Below, piece by piece: positions 53,318-62,308 of a DNA stretch of 64,000 nucleotides. Position numbers and translations under genes: made by a program. Every line of letters starts with the position of its first letter. The stretch's first letter is position 1. The notes below the pieces were generated by a model. The model was not told the origin of the DNA. It saw only the letters and a program-made list of their open reading frames with translations, and did not search any database. This DNA comes from an uncultured Verrucomicrobiota bacterium (GTDB taxonomy: Bacteria; Verrucomicrobiota; Kiritimatiellia; SS1-B-03-39; UBA6053), in the NCBI GenBank assembly GCA_937127435.1, contig CAKZLZ010000124.1, positions 1-64,000 on the forward strand, given 5' to 3'.

Positions 53318-54097
53318 ATGTATTTCGACTCCCATTTTCATTTAGATCATTTTGCCCTGAAAGAATGTATTCCCGAAATGCTCGGGAACGCCAAAGAGGC
53401 GGGCGTGAATCAAATGTTGGCAATTGGAGGAAGTGATCCGGCCAATCAACTTGCCTTTGAAACCGCAAAGCAACATCCGGAGCACATGTGGTGCAGCGCC
53501 GGGTATGACCGTGACCTGGCACCGGGCTGGGATGGAGATCTGAGCCGTCTGCGTCCATTGCTGGGCGAAGAAAAAGTCGTGGCCGTGGGCGAATGTGGCA
53601 TCGATTATTTTCATAACATCGGAACCCCCGAAGAGCAGAAACGACTGTTTGGTTCCATGATAGAACTCGCATGCGAATTTAAAAAACCGGTGGTAGTCCA
53701 CAGCCGTGAAGCTGACGAAGACACTTTGAACATGCTCACCGAACTGAGCCGGAATTGGCCCGATTCCTCACGTTGCTGCGCTGTTTTACATTGTTTCACC
53801 GGCGATGTGGATTTTGCAAAAAAGATTTTGAATCTCAATCTCATGATCAGCTTCAGCGGCATTGTAAGTTTCAACAATGCCGCCTCGATTCGCGAAGCGG
53901 CCGCCATCGTCCCGGCCGACAGAATTCTCATTGAAACTGACAGCCCCTACCTTGCACCCGTCCCCCACCGCGGCAAACGAAACGAACCCGCTTTCGTGCC
54001 CCATGTTGCAGAAGTCCTCGCCAAGGTTCGTGATTGTACTCCCGAAGAAATCGGAAATCAATGTACGCAAAACACCTGTCATTTCTTGTCAATTTAA
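53318..54097 (+). CDS. TatD-family metal-dependent hydrolase
   Basis: 259 residues of the TatD nuclease/hydrolase family (TIM barrel). Metal ligands are visible as DSHFHLD (HxH), GECGIDYFH (Glu), VVHSREADEDT (His), LHCFTGDVD (His) and IETDSPYLAPVPHRGKRNEP (Asp). The set is complete, so a 3'-5' nuclease or related hydrolase is expected. No Shine-Dalgarno before the ATG. Confidence 0.93.
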   Translation: MYFDSHFHLDHFALKECIPEMLGNAKEAGVNQMLAIGGSDPANQLAFETAKQHPEHMWCSAGYDRDLAPGWDGDLSRLRPLLGEEKVVAVGECGIDYFHNIGTPEEQKRLFGSMIELACEFKKPVVVHSREADEDTLNMLTELSRNWPDSSRCCAVLHCFTGDVDFAKKILNLNLMISFSGIVSFNNAASIREAAAIVPADRILIETDSPYLAPVPHRGKRNEPAFVPHVAEVLAKVRDCTPEEIGNQCTQNTCHFLSI

Positions 54098-54141
54098 TAA
54101 ATTTTGATTAAAGATTCAGCATTGTAGCTCCGCTATCAAAC

Positions 54142-54537
54142 ATGCCCACCCATCTCTTCCATTTTATACGCAATTCGATGCCTCTACTCTTTGTGGTCTT
54201 TGCACTACAATTGGAGATCGTACAAATGGGTGCATGGGCCACCATGATACGTGACTATTCAGAAGGGAGCAGCCTCAAGTTGGCGGTAGCAGATACCTTT
54301 AGCGGGGAAAGGCCTTGTGAAAAATGCATGCAACTCACCCGAAACCAAACCGGCAGCTCCAACCCTTCCGAAATTACGGCGTCCTCCTCCGTCCCCCCCG
54401 AAGTAGAGTTTCTTGCTCCATTACGCCTCCCCCCTCCGCCTCAGGGGAGAAACCGGTTTTCTATTGAATCCTTCCTGAACGCGAAAACACTCAATCTGCG
54501 TCCCCCCACACCCCCTCCCCGATTTTTCTTAAGTTAA
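54142..54537 (+). CDS. Small membrane-anchored CxxC protein
   Basis: 131 residues with one N-terminal hydrophobic helix (LLFVVFALQLEIVQMGAWATM), then SGERPCEKCMQL with a CxxC pair, a low-complexity part with two proline-rich stretches (RLPPPPQGR and RPPTPPPRFFLS). Small proteins of this shape occur upstream of copper-type TonB receptors (memory-based). It lies 51 nt before the receptor gene, so a role in copper handling is plausible but unproven. Confidence 0.6.
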   Translation: MPTHLFHFIRNSMPLLFVVFALQLEIVQMGAWATMIRDYSEGSSLKLAVADTFSGERPCEKCMQLTRNQTGSSNPSEITASSSVPPEVEFLAPLRLPPPPQGRNRFSIESFLNAKTLNLRPPTPPPRFFLS

Positions 54538-54588
54538 CTTTCCTGTCACCGAAAGGTGCGAAACTTTTACCCAACTTTAAGAAAAATT

Positions 54589-56664
54589 ATGTATCGATTT
54601 TTATATGTCGGTGTGGCTTGCGTGGTGTCAGCCGTATCCGCTCAAACCCTTGAGACCCACACCCTCTCACCCCTGCAGGTGAGCAACCGGGCTTTGCCCG
54701 CATCCGAAATTTCGTCCACCCTTTCTCTTCCTGAACAACAGCAGGAACTGGGAAAAACTCTTAGCAGCCTCCCCGGCGTTTCCCTGCGGCAACAAGGTGC
54801 CCACGGCGGAGAACCCGTGTTGCGCGGACTCGGCTGGGAACGGGTCACGACCCAATACAATGGACTTTGCCTCTATGGTGCCTGTCCTTCGCGTATGGAT
54901 CCTCCCGTCAGTATGTTTAACGCCGACAGCTTGCAATCCGCATTGATCGAATTGGGACCTGCATCCGTCATTCACGGCCCCCTGTCTACGGGTGGACGCA
55001 TCATGCTTTCGGATGAATTGGATTTTGCCGATCCTGGAGAAAAAATCTATGCCGGATCGGCCTTGGCCAGCTACGGGAGCAATGGAAAAAACCGGGCGGG
55101 ATCCATCACCAGCGGTGGCGCCAATGACCACCAGGCCTGGCAGGTCGATTTTGGTGCCGACGAAGCGGAGGATTACACCTCCGGTGATAATCAGAAAATT
55201 CCTGCCGGCGGGAGTTCTCAGGAAGCCTCCGCTCAATTTAAGAGCAAAATCGGTGACGAGTGGACCCTGGACCTGAGTACCCGCTGGATTTATGATCAGG
55301 ATATCATTTATCTTTCCCTCCCCATGGACAGCCGGCATTCCAAGACCAACCTGTATACTGGAAAACTCACCTGGAACCCTGAAGGAAAAGACCTGACCGA
55401 ACTCAGTTTCCGGGCCGGGGCAGGTACCGTGGATCACCTTATGGACAACCGGGAGAAACCCAACCGGATGATGATGCAGGCTTCCACCCCCTCAACCGCA
55501 GACAGTGTTGACGCGGGAATTTTGGGCAAGTGGGCCTTCAAAGGCGGAGAACTCCGTTCCGGAATCGACGGATCGATTCTCGACCGCGATGCACTCCGGA
55601 CCCGGACAATCACGGCGACAGGTATGACTTTTCAGGATCCCATCTGGCCCGATCTCACCCGTGAGCAAGTTGGCTTTTTCGGTGAATGGGAAGGCGACAT
55701 ATCCGACAAGCTCACCTTGCGGGCGGGTGCCCGTTTAGATCAGATCCAATCCGATGCCGGAAAAGCCGACGCCGTGATTGTCCCCGGCCCCGGCATTGGA
55801 AAAACCACGGTCAACGATGCCTGGCAGACCGTAGGAGGTTCTACCAGCGCCGACCCGGCACAGGATGACACGCTGGTTTCCGCAAATCTGGTACTGTCAC
55901 AAAACCTGAGTGAAAATTGGTTGGGACAGATCGGATTCAGCCGTACCGAAGCCGGGCCCAATCTGACCCAACGCTATTTGTCCTTTGGACCGGTACCGGG
56001 CGGATACGGAATCGGCACCCCCTCTCTAGATCCCGAAACAAAATACGAGATCGAACTTCGCAGCGAAGGTCAAATCGGGCCCCACCGCTTGGGTTTTGCG
56101 GCCTTCGCATCCCGAATTTATGACTATCTGCTCCCCACCACGGTGGCGATGACAGATGTCAACGGAGACGGAACCGTGGACCGGGTCAAAGGCACCGTAA
56201 ACCAGGATGCGGAAATGTGGGGCCTTGAAGCCTCCTTGCGCATGCAACTGGGACAAGGACTCTCCGTCCCGATGAACCTCGGCTGGGTGCGGGGGCAAAC
56301 GACTGACGGGGACGACCTGCCGGAAATCCCTCCCTTGGAATTCGATGCCGCTCTGCGCTGGGAAGGCTCACAGGAAAGCCGCCCCTATGGAGAGCTGGGC
56401 ATGCGTTTTGCCTACAAGCAAGACCACATCGATCCGGCATTCGGCGAAGACGAAACCCCTTCATTTGCCGTACTTCACCTGCGGGGAGGCATGGAAATCG
56501 TTCCCGGATGGATCATTGAAGCAGGCATAGAGAACCTGTTGGACAGGGAATATCATGAACATCTCACCCGCGAAGCGCTGATGCCCTTAGGCGATCTGGC
56601 TGCCGGGGATGAAGTACCGGCACCCGGCCGGAGTTTCACCTTGAGCACCCGTATCAACTGGTAA
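54589..56664 (+). CDS. TonB-dependent receptor, OprC/copper-like
   Basis: About 691 residues from ATG 54589, which begins the signal peptide (RFLYVGVACVVSAVSAQ); an upstream GTG at 54556 is less likely. The plug has LGKTLSSLPGVSLRQQGA, EPVLRGLGWERVTTQYNGL and the distinctive CLYGACPSRMDPPVSMFN, close to the Cys- and Met-containing segment of the OprC/NosA copper receptors. The rest is a 22-strand-type barrel with a C-terminal aromatic residue (RINW). It imports a TonB-dependent ligand through the outer membrane, probably copper. Confidence 0.85.
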   Translation: MYRFLYVGVACVVSAVSAQTLETHTLSPLQVSNRALPASEISSTLSLPEQQQELGKTLSSLPGVSLRQQGAHGGEPVLRGLGWERVTTQYNGLCLYGACPSRMDPPVSMFNADSLQSALIELGPASVIHGPLSTGGRIMLSDELDFADPGEKIYAGSALASYGSNGKNRAGSITSGGANDHQAWQVDFGADEAEDYTSGDNQKIPAGGSSQEASAQFKSKIGDEWTLDLSTRWIYDQDIIYLSLPMDSRHSKTNLYTGKLTWNPEGKDLTELSFRAGAGTVDHLMDNREKPNRMMMQASTPSTADSVDAGILGKWAFKGGELRSGIDGSILDRDALRTRTITATGMTFQDPIWPDLTREQVGFFGEWEGDISDKLTLRAGARLDQIQSDAGKADAVIVPGPGIGKTTVNDAWQTVGGSTSADPAQDDTLVSANLVLSQNLSENWLGQIGFSRTEAGPNLTQRYLSFGPVPGGYGIGTPSLDPETKYEIELRSEGQIGPHRLGFAAFASRIYDYLLPTTVAMTDVNGDGTVDRVKGTVNQDAEMWGLEASLRMQLGQGLSVPMNLGWVRGQTTDGDDLPEIPPLEFDAALRWEGSQESRPYGELGMRFAYKQDHIDPAFGEDETPSFAVLHLRGGMEIVPGWIIEAGIENLLDREYHEHLTREALMPLGDLAAGDEVPAPGRSFTLSTRINW

Positions 56665-56682
56665 AATACCCCCCAAACCAGC

Positions 56683-56731
56683 AGAACCCCCGTTTTTTTT
56701 CGGTTGCGAAAGAGAACGGGGGTTCTTTTTT
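56683..56731 (+). terminator. Rho-independent terminator
   Basis: AGAACCCCCGTT (56683-56694) pairs with AACGGGGGTTCT (56715-56726), 12 bp, then TTTTT. It ends the TonB receptor transcript, 19 nt after its stop. Confidence 0.9.
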
Positions 56732-56785
56732 CAAAATCAATGTTTGATTTTAGTCAAAAACTCCGTATCAACGTCCTTCCTCGGT

Positions 56786-56862
56786 CGGAGCGTGGCTCAG
56801 CCTGGTAGAGCACTTGCCTGGGGGGCAAGGGGTCGCAGGTTCGAATCCTGTCGCTCCGACCA
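56786..56862 (+). tRNA. tRNA-Pro (anticodon GGG)
   Basis: Complete cloverleaf: acceptor CGGAGCG/CGCTCCG, D-arm GCTC/GAGC, anticodon arm CTTGC-CTGGGGG-GCAAG, anticodon GGG, T-arm GCAGG/CCTGT, discriminator A and encoded CCA at 56860-56862. Confidence 0.95.
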
Positions 56863-56865
56863 TCT

Positions 56866-56999
56866 TTTTACCCCTGTATACCAGCGACAGGAGTCGAACC
56901 TGCGAAGCAGGTCGAAACGAAGCGTAGCGGAGTAAGCGCAATGTATTCCCATTGCGAGTGAAGCGCAGCGAAACGCCAATCCTGTCGCTCCGACCATCT
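56866..56999. mobile_element. 134-bp palindromic element bounded by a copy of the tRNA-Pro 3' end
   Basis: A 22-bp word starting AATCCTGTCGCTCCGACC occurs at 56844-56865 inside the tRNA and again, exactly, at 56978-56999. Between them lies an inverted copy of the T-arm (56885-56904, 19 of 20 bases). The outer arms AGCGACAGGA (56883-56892) and TCCTGTCGCT (56980-56989) are perfect reverse complements, and an inner stem CGCAATG/CATTGCG is present. It looks like a small non-coding element inserted at the tRNA end. No gene inside. Confidence 0.6.
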
Positions 57000-57083
57000 A
57001 ATTCCCGGAATCACCCAAACTCCATTCATCCCAAGAGATTCGAGTTTGTATAACCATTCCCTTCATCCGGTAAATTTTTGCAC

Positions 57084-58502
57084 TTACTGCACAGGAGAGG
57101 TCAATCGCGCAAAGCGGGTCATCAATTTGAAGAGGAACTTTTTGTCGTTCACATCCGCCATGGTCATTTCACGGGAATGGGCGAAGTCATTTTCAAACAT
57201 CGCTTCCATTTTTTTGGCAAAGTCCGGATCCGCAATCAGGGATGTGATCTCAAAATTCAAGCGAAAGGAGCGGTTGTCAAAATTCGCTGTACCCACGCCC
57301 GATACAACATCATCGATCAGCATGGTTTTCTGATGCAAAAATCCGTCGGTGTAACGAAAGACACGGCAACCGGTTTTACTGGCATCTTCAAAGTAGGTAA
57401 ACGCGGCCAGATACACCAGCAGATGATCGGGTTGATCGGGAATCAGAATGCGCACATCCACCCCGCGGAGACCGGCCAACTGCAATGCAGCCACAATGGA
57501 GTCATCCGGCACAAAATAGGGACTGGCAATCCAGATACGTTTCTTTGCGGAATTAATGGCGTGATGGAACATCAGAGCGGCGGATTCCAACTCATCTGCC
57601 GGACTGGTGGGCACCACTAAAACCGCACTGGCACCCTCTGTGATTTCAGGTTTCCAGTTCAGGTCGGATAACATTTCATCTGCCGCCCAATTCCAATCTT
57701 CGCAAAATGCAAGTTGGGCTCCAAGCACTGACGGTCCCTGAATGCGTACATGGGTATCGCGCCAGTGACCGAATTTGGGATCTTTGCCCATATATTCATC
57801 GCCAACATTATGTCCGCCAATCCAGGTGACTTTCCCATCGACCACCACATTTTTCCGGTGGTTGCGGAAGTTAAGCTGAAAGCGGTTCCCTTTCCCTTTC
57901 CGGGTATTAAAAGGCAGGATCTCCGCGCCAGCGCCGATTAAATCATCACGATAGCTCTGCGGCATGGTATGACTCCCGACTTCATCATAAAGCACGTACA
58001 CCCGAACGCCTTCTTTGGCTTTGATTTCCAAGGCCTTTTTCATCCGGCGCCCCAATTCATCATCATTAATGATAAAGAATTGAAACAGGACATAGGCCTT
58101 CGCAGAAGAAATCCCCTCTTCAATACTCTCAAAAGTCGCATCTCCATCCACCAACAAGTCCACTTTGTTCCCTTTCAGAAAAGGCAACTCCGCCAATTTT
58201 TCAGCCGCATGTCCTGCCCCCCCTATTTCTGCTTCATTCAACATATAGGGTTCAAGACCTTGATTAAATTTATCCAATCCCGCCAACACCTCTTCATCTT
58301 CCTGTTTCCGCGCTGCGGAATAACCTTTGAACCGGCTGCGCCCCAACACCCAATACAAAGGGACCGACACGACCGGAAATGTTAACAGGGAAATCCCCCA
58401 GGCAATAGTCCCTTGAGACGTGCGGGTTTTATAGACAGCTTCGATTGCCGACAAAATACCCAAAATATGAAAAACTGTTCCTAAAAATACCAAAAACCAC
58501 AT
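57084..58502 (-). CDS. cls: Cardiolipin synthase (phospholipase D family)
   Basis: 472 residues from the ATG at 58502, preceded by AGGAGAAAGG; the frame is open 31 codons further but without a site. Two N-terminal membrane helices (WFLVFLGTVFHILGILSAI and WGISLLTFPVVSVPLYWVLG) are followed by two HKD motifs, HRKNVVVDGKVTWIGGHN and HQKTMLIDDVVSGVGTANFD. It condenses phosphatidylglycerol molecules into cardiolipin at the inner membrane. Both active-site motifs are complete. Gene name by family type. Confidence 0.93.
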   Translation of the reverse strand: MWFLVFLGTVFHILGILSAIEAVYKTRTSQGTIAWGISLLTFPVVSVPLYWVLGRSRFKGYSAARKQEDEEVLAGLDKFNQGLEPYMLNEAEIGGAGHAAEKLAELPFLKGNKVDLLVDGDATFESIEEGISSAKAYVLFQFFIINDDELGRRMKKALEIKAKEGVRVYVLYDEVGSHTMPQSYRDDLIGAGAEILPFNTRKGKGNRFQLNFRNHRKNVVVDGKVTWIGGHNVGDEYMGKDPKFGHWRDTHVRIQGPSVLGAQLAFCEDWNWAADEMLSDLNWKPEITEGASAVLVVPTSPADELESAALMFHHAINSAKKRIWIASPYFVPDDSIVAALQLAGLRGVDVRILIPDQPDHLLVYLAAFTYFEDASKTGCRVFRYTDGFLHQKTMLIDDVVSGVGTANFDNRSFRLNFEITSLIADPDFAKKMEAMFENDFAHSREMTMADVNDKKFLFKLMTRFARLTSPVQ

Positions 58503-58546
58503 AACCTTTCTCCTGATCGATTTACAAAAAACATCACCAGTTTTTA

Positions 58547-58578
58547 TAAAAAACCGACACCGGAGAATCCAGTATCGG
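58547..58578 (-). terminator. Rho-independent terminator of the MFS gene
   Basis: Minus strand: CCGATACTGGA, loop TTC, TCCGGTGTCGG, then a run of six T. The 11-bp stem has two G-U pairs. It lies 220 nt downstream of the MFS stop and just ahead of cls; the DNA between (58579-58797) holds no gene. Confidence 0.75.
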
Positions 58579-58797
58579 CTGAATGATCTTTTCACTCTAT
58601 CAGATTAAATCATCCAGTTAAATGTCTAGTACAGACCATCTTCGCTTCCAAACCACCCAAATATACATCGCACCCTACACCCGGATGCTACTGAAGCTCC
58701 AGTAAATATCTGCAGTGTGAGAGGTTGAAGGTCCGCATCGGTCCATCGAGAGTTTCCCTGTCAGTCCTTCCCCTGAAATCCGGATATTCACTCCCCC

Positions 58798-59991
58798 TCA
58801 GTTACAGACACAGGCCCGCAGCTCCACCTGTTTTCTTTTTTCAAATCGTGCGACAAACACTGCGGCCAAAAGACTCGTCGTCAAAAATACAAAGGCTGAA
58901 TAGGCAAAGAGCATCTCCGGCCCCTGTCCTTTCATAAGGCTTGCGTTGAGGGCGGTGCCACAGGCCCCGCCCAAAAACAGATTAAACCCGGACATGGACA
59001 TTACCGTCCCTTTAATTTCAGGATGTTTTTCGATGATGGTGGCCACCAGAGTGGATTGCAAAAGTACAAAGGACATTCCGAATCCCAACAAGCCCACAAG
59101 CATAAAACCTATCGGCAAGCCTGCGGATAAAAGAAGCATCGAAAAAAATCCAAGAAAACCGGTAATCACTAAAAATACATTTTTCGTTTTACGTCTTAAC
59201 TTTGGCGCCAAGCGTCCTCCGGCTACGGTCCCTACTCCGAAAACGGAAAGGATCAGACCGACCGTAAGTACAGTATACGATGTCGACTGTTGAATTAAAA
59301 TACCGGAATAAGTGAAGGTCCCGAACACACTAAACCCTACCCCGAAAATCAAAAAAGTAAGCCGCATGAAGCGTGGGTTGCTCCAAACCCTCCGGTAGGC
59401 GGCCAGAGAAGAAATTTTCTGCTCCGACGGTTGATCTTTTTTCAACAACCGCGTCATCAGCAACGCCAAAATCAGTTCCGCGATCCCATAAACCAAATAC
59501 ACAAAACGCCAGGAACCCAAATATGCAAAAGCCCCTCCGATGGCCGTGGCGGTCGCGGCACCCAGAAAAGCCATCCCCATGGTCTTGGCAATCGCAACCT
59601 GCCGGTCTTCCGCTTCAAATGCATCCCCAATCAATGCAAAGGCCACTGGAAATATTCCCGCTCCGAACATACCGTTCATGGCACGGAAAAATACCAGCGA
59701 AGACAGGTTGAAAGCGAAAGCACCCAATATACTGAAAACCGCTGTTCCCAGAGAAGCGGCAATAAACACCTTCACTTTTCCAAAGCGGTCGGACAAAGGC
59801 CCGAATACCAGCGTAAAAATGCCAAAGGAGAGCATATAAGCAATTACCGACCAGGCGGCGCGGCTTAAAGTGAGATTCAAATCCGAAGCAATATCACTCA
59901 GTAAAGATGCCGCCGCATAATTGTCCCCGTTGGCCAGAAACAACATCAGACCTAACACCCATAACATTTTTATCTTATCCGGATTTTTCAT
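58798..59991 (-). CDS. MFS transporter
   Basis: 397 residues with 12 hydrophobic helices. The loop between helices 2 and 3 carries VFGPLSDRFGKVKVF, a close match to the MFS GxLxDRxGRKxxl signature, and the first helix has LWVLGLMLFLANGDNYAAA. It fits the Bcr/CflA-like drug exporter type, but the substrate cannot be read. No neighbour suggests one. Confidence 0.9.
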   Translation of the reverse strand: MKNPDKIKMLWVLGLMLFLANGDNYAAASLLSDIASDLNLTLSRAAWSVIAYMLSFGIFTLVFGPLSDRFGKVKVFIAASLGTAVFSILGAFAFNLSSLVFFRAMNGMFGAGIFPVAFALIGDAFEAEDRQVAIAKTMGMAFLGAATATAIGGAFAYLGSWRFVYLVYGIAELILALLMTRLLKKDQPSEQKISSLAAYRRVWSNPRFMRLTFLIFGVGFSVFGTFTYSGILIQQSTSYTVLTVGLILSVFGVGTVAGGRLAPKLRRKTKNVFLVITGFLGFFSMLLLSAGLPIGFMLVGLLGFGMSFVLLQSTLVATIIEKHPEIKGTVMSMSGFNLFLGGACGTALNASLMKGQGPEMLFAYSAFVFLTTSLLAAVFVARFEKRKQVELRACVCN

Positions 59992-60034
59992 AAAAACTTA
60001 GTACAGGCATGAACTTGCCTTCGTAACCATTGGG

Positions 60035-60703
60035 TCAGGAATTAAGCTGCTTCAAAGCGTCAACAATTTCAGAAGGTTCGGCACGATTTCGATAATCCGC
60101 ATCTAAAAATGCATACACGACCTTGCCTTCACGGTTGATAACATAGGTGGCGGCCAAAGGGAGTTCATTTGAATCATTTCCATTGTGGGACGCCATAGAG
60201 AACTTCTCTTCATAAATCGAAGCCACCCCCTCTGTAAGCTTGTAAACGATCCCGTACTCACGGGCGACGTGGTTGTTGAGATCGCTGAGAACTTCGAATT
60301 CCAATTCGGATTTTTCCCTGGTCGATAAAGATTGATCCGGCTTTTCAGGGCTCAGGGCCATCAAAGAGGCACCCTCGGCTTGAAACGCCGGTAATTTTTC
60401 CTGCAGGGCCCGCAAAGTCAAATTGCAATAAGGACACCAGCCTCCCCGGTACCAGGTGAGAACCACCGGTCCATGTTTAAGCGCATCAGATAAGCGTACG
60501 CATTCACCGGCAGCATTTTTCAGTTCAAAATCCGGTGCGGATGCGCCCACCTGTTTTGCCCTTTTCACCACGCCACTTTCCGCCACCGCTTGAATTCCTT
60601 CTGCATAGGTGACCTTCATCCCTTCCGGAGCACTTTCATTAAAGGTTTGTTTCCGGTGATCGAGCTGTTGCTTTAGGGCTGTATTTGTATGTTCATTCTT
60701 CAT
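60035..60703 (-). CDS. Peroxiredoxin-like (AhpC/TSA) protein
   Basis: 222 residues with a thioredoxin fold: GASAPDFELKNAAGE, VVLTWYRGGWCPYCNLTLRA (peroxidatic Cys in the CPYC motif) and AATYVINREGKVVYAF. It probably reduces peroxides in the cytosol. AGGAA lies before the ATG. It follows the haloacid dehalogenase and CMD genes on the same strand (88-nt gap), under a region controlled by the divergent TetR-type regulator. Confidence 0.88.
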   Translation of the reverse strand: MKNEHTNTALKQQLDHRKQTFNESAPEGMKVTYAEGIQAVAESGVVKRAKQVGASAPDFELKNAAGECVRLSDALKHGPVVLTWYRGGWCPYCNLTLRALQEKLPAFQAEGASLMALSPEKPDQSLSTREKSELEFEVLSDLNNHVAREYGIVYKLTEGVASIYEEKFSMASHNGNDSNELPLAATYVINREGKVVYAFLDADYRNRAEPSEIVDALKQLNS

Positions 60704-60790
60704 AATTAATTCCTGTACTTATTAAATATTCCCAATCCGGACAGCGCGTTTTGCGGTGAGGGCTGTGTCATGGAAAGAGCTCCAATATTT

Positions 60791-61594
60791 TTAATCTTTG
60801 ATGGTTTCATTTTGGAGAAGCTTCACCAGTTCCAACAAATCTTCTACAACATAATCCGGACGGGCAATATTCGGATAAAGGGTTTTCCCGGGACGGGCAA
60901 CAAAAGCGGTCTGCAGGCCGACATTTTTGGCACCGGCCAAATCCCAGGCATGGGCGGCAACCATGAGCACCTCTTCCGGCTTCAGATTCAGATCCTCCAA
61001 CACCTTGCCGTAGGTGTCCGGGTGCGGTTTGTATTTCTTGAGGGATTCGATCGTATAAACTTTGTCAAACAATTCGATTAATCCGGCCTTGGTCAGTTGG
61101 GAGGTTACCCCCGCATCATTCGAGTTGGTCAAGGTAACCATTTGAAAGCGTCCGTCTTCCCTCAAGGCCGTCAGGCCGGCCAATACATCCGCGTGGGCCG
61201 GTAAAGAACGCAAAGGAGGAAGAATCACCTCGCGGGCATCCTCAAGGGTCATTTCAATGCCCTGGGTTTCGGCCACCATCACCAGTGCGGCGGTACCAAT
61301 TTCCCCGAAGCTATGATAGGAACCGCTCAAGGTTTCCACCAGGGAATAATGTAACATGGTCGAGAACCACAAAGGCAACAGGTCTTCCCGTCCGCCAAGG
61401 GCCTCTCCCACAGAAACTTTGAGGGGTGCAAGGCTGAGCAAGGTTTCATTTACATCAAAAATGATGGCTTTAGGTGCAGGCATAGCCGCCTCCATATTGG
61501 GTTGAACAATTTGGGCGCTAAGGCCCGTTGAGAATAGGATTGTAGCGGAAAACCGTGCGGCCGTGCGTAAGTATTTTGAACAGAAATTTCTCAT
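60791..61594 (-). CDS. Type II haloacid dehalogenase with N-terminal extension
   Basis: 267 residues from ATG 61594, which overlaps the stop of the CMD gene (ATGA) and has GGGAGA before it. HAD motifs: IIFDVNETLL (Asp nucleophile), VTLTNSN, KKYKPHPDTY and AAHAWDLAGAKNVG, the pattern of (S)-2-haloacid dehalogenases. The first 45 residues (ARFSATILFSTGLSAQ) look like a signal peptide, which is unusual for this cytosolic family. Substrate not provable from sequence. Confidence 0.88.
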   Translation of the reverse strand: MRNFCSKYLRTAARFSATILFSTGLSAQIVQPNMEAAMPAPKAIIFDVNETLLSLAPLKVSVGEALGGREDLLPLWFSTMLHYSLVETLSGSYHSFGEIGTAALVMVAETQGIEMTLEDAREVILPPLRSLPAHADVLAGLTALREDGRFQMVTLTNSNDAGVTSQLTKAGLIELFDKVYTIESLKKYKPHPDTYGKVLEDLNLKPEEVLMVAAHAWDLAGAKNVGLQTAFVARPGKTLYPNIARPDYVVEDLLELVKLLQNETIKD

Positions 61595-62145
61595 GATACT
61601 TTCTCCCACACGAAAGGCTGAAAAGGTGCATCCAGGGGGGTGTCAGCCAAATGGTTGACATAATTGCTCATGATTTTCTGGGACAGGATCAGCACGATTT
61701 CCAAGAGCTGGCGGTTTTCGTAACCTGCAGCATAAAATTTTTCCACGTCCTCATCGGCAAGCACGCCGCGGTTCCGTCCCATCAGCAATGCCGTTTCATG
61801 CAAAACCTGCAATTTTTCCGTGGGGAGTTTGCTGCGGCTGCGCAGTGCCCCGGTGATGGCCGGATCAACCTTCATCATGTTGGCGATCACGGTATGGGCC
61901 GGCACACAGTAATGGCAGGCATGCTCCACATTAAAGGTTTGCCAGACTACGGTCACCTCTTCATCCGAAAAGGAAGTTTCCTGCGCCAGGGCATGGATCT
62001 TTTGATAGCCCTCCAACAACGCAGGGGATTCTGCCATCACTCCGTGCAGGTTGGCAATCATGCCTGTTTCTTTCAGGGATTTTTCTAAAATGGGTTTACT
62101 GCCTTTAGGGGCGCTTTCGAGGTTATGAATTTTAAAGGGGTTCAT
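61591..62145 (-). CDS. Carboxymuconolactone decarboxylase / AhpD-like protein
   Basis: 184 residues. The active site is VEHACHYCVPAHTV, an ExxxCxxCxxxH arrangement typical of AhpD-like alkylhydroperoxidases in the CMD family. The N-terminus is GMIANLHGVMAESPALLEGY. AGGAG lies before the ATG. First gene of the minus-strand redox unit, divergent from the TetR-type gene. Confidence 0.9.
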   Translation of the reverse strand: MNPFKIHNLESAPKGSKPILEKSLKETGMIANLHGVMAESPALLEGYQKIHALAQETSFSDEEVTVVWQTFNVEHACHYCVPAHTVIANMMKVDPAITGALRSRSKLPTEKLQVLHETALLMGRNRGVLADEDVEKFYAAGYENRQLLEIVLILSQKIMSNYVNHLADTPLDAPFQPFVWEKVS

Positions 62146-62225
62146 GGTTTCTCCTATGGTTTTATTTTCGATTTTACCCGAAACCTTTCGTTCCGGATTC
62201 AGAACCTATTGCATGTTGAACGATT

Positions 62226-62257
62226 ATTCAAATAATATTTTGAATGACTATTCAAAA
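62226..62257. promoter_or_regulatory. Candidate TetR operator region
   Basis: ATTCAAA (62226-62232) and TTTGAAT (62239-62245) form a 7-bp dyad with a 6-nt spacer, and a third half-like copy TATTCAAAATA follows. It lies midway between the divergent CMD and TetR-type genes, so both could be controlled from it. Confidence 0.5.
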
Positions 62258-62308
62258 TAAAGCTGTATAGTAGAGTTCAGTCAGTAAAACAACGACCCAG
62301 GAATCCCC

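Noticed and set aside
57078..57620. 180-codon open frame on the plus strand
   Set aside because: Antisense to the cardiolipin synthase gene whose HKD motifs are clear.
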